From Tepidamorphaceae bacterium (GTDB taxonomy: Bacteria; Pseudomonadota; Alphaproteobacteria; Rhizobiales; JAKSCL01), in assembly GCA_028289445.1 (NCBI GenBank), contig JANQPO010000004.1, forward strand, positions 310,001-374,000: a DNA stretch of 64,000 nt, given 5' to 3'. Position numbers and translations under genes: made by a program. The notes beneath the pieces are model-generated. The model saw only the letters and a list, made by a program, of their open reading frames with translations. It did not search any database and was not told where the DNA came from. Below are positions 63,341 to 64,000 of this stretch, piece by piece (the stretch's first letter is position 1; every line of letters begins with the position of its first letter).

Positions 63341-64000
<660 letters not shown>

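Overview
High-GC alphaproteobacterial chromosome window, probably Hyphomicrobiales/Rhizobiales judging by gene order and RIME-like repeats (inference). Most of it is a conserved core: hisF-hisE-coaA, nth, comM-gshB-yraN-rsmI, hemW-rdgB-rph, hrcA-grpE, dnaK-dnaJ, pyrF, dapB-gpmA, pnp-rpsO-truB-rbfA-infB-ylxR-nusA-rimP, and trmB-metK-XRE-lnt-corC. Accessory parts: (1) a leftward cluster at about 1-6250 encoding secreted c-type heme proteins, one of them a possible RoxA-like diheme protein, with a 328-aa membrane-anchored unknown, a membrane-anchored LuxR-type regulator and a PepSY-like acidic protein; (2) a carnitine/gamma-butyrobetaine-type operon at 6365-13332 with no recognisable betainyl-CoA thioesterase but with an ADP-forming acyl-CoA ligase; (3) a phnM/phnN/DUF1045 remnant followed by an unannotated PhnE C-terminal fragment; (4) an A/T-rich insertion with an orphan AAA ATPase and a 10-bp tandem repeat between comM and gshB; (5) two inverted 272-bp MITE-like copies sharing about 26-bp terminal inverted repeats, one of which supplies the stop codon of a CorC-like gene; (6) intergenic palindromic mosaics. 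No tRNA, rRNA, CRISPR array or intact transposase was recognised. All assignments come from reading the translated ORFs and nucleotides; no database search was run.
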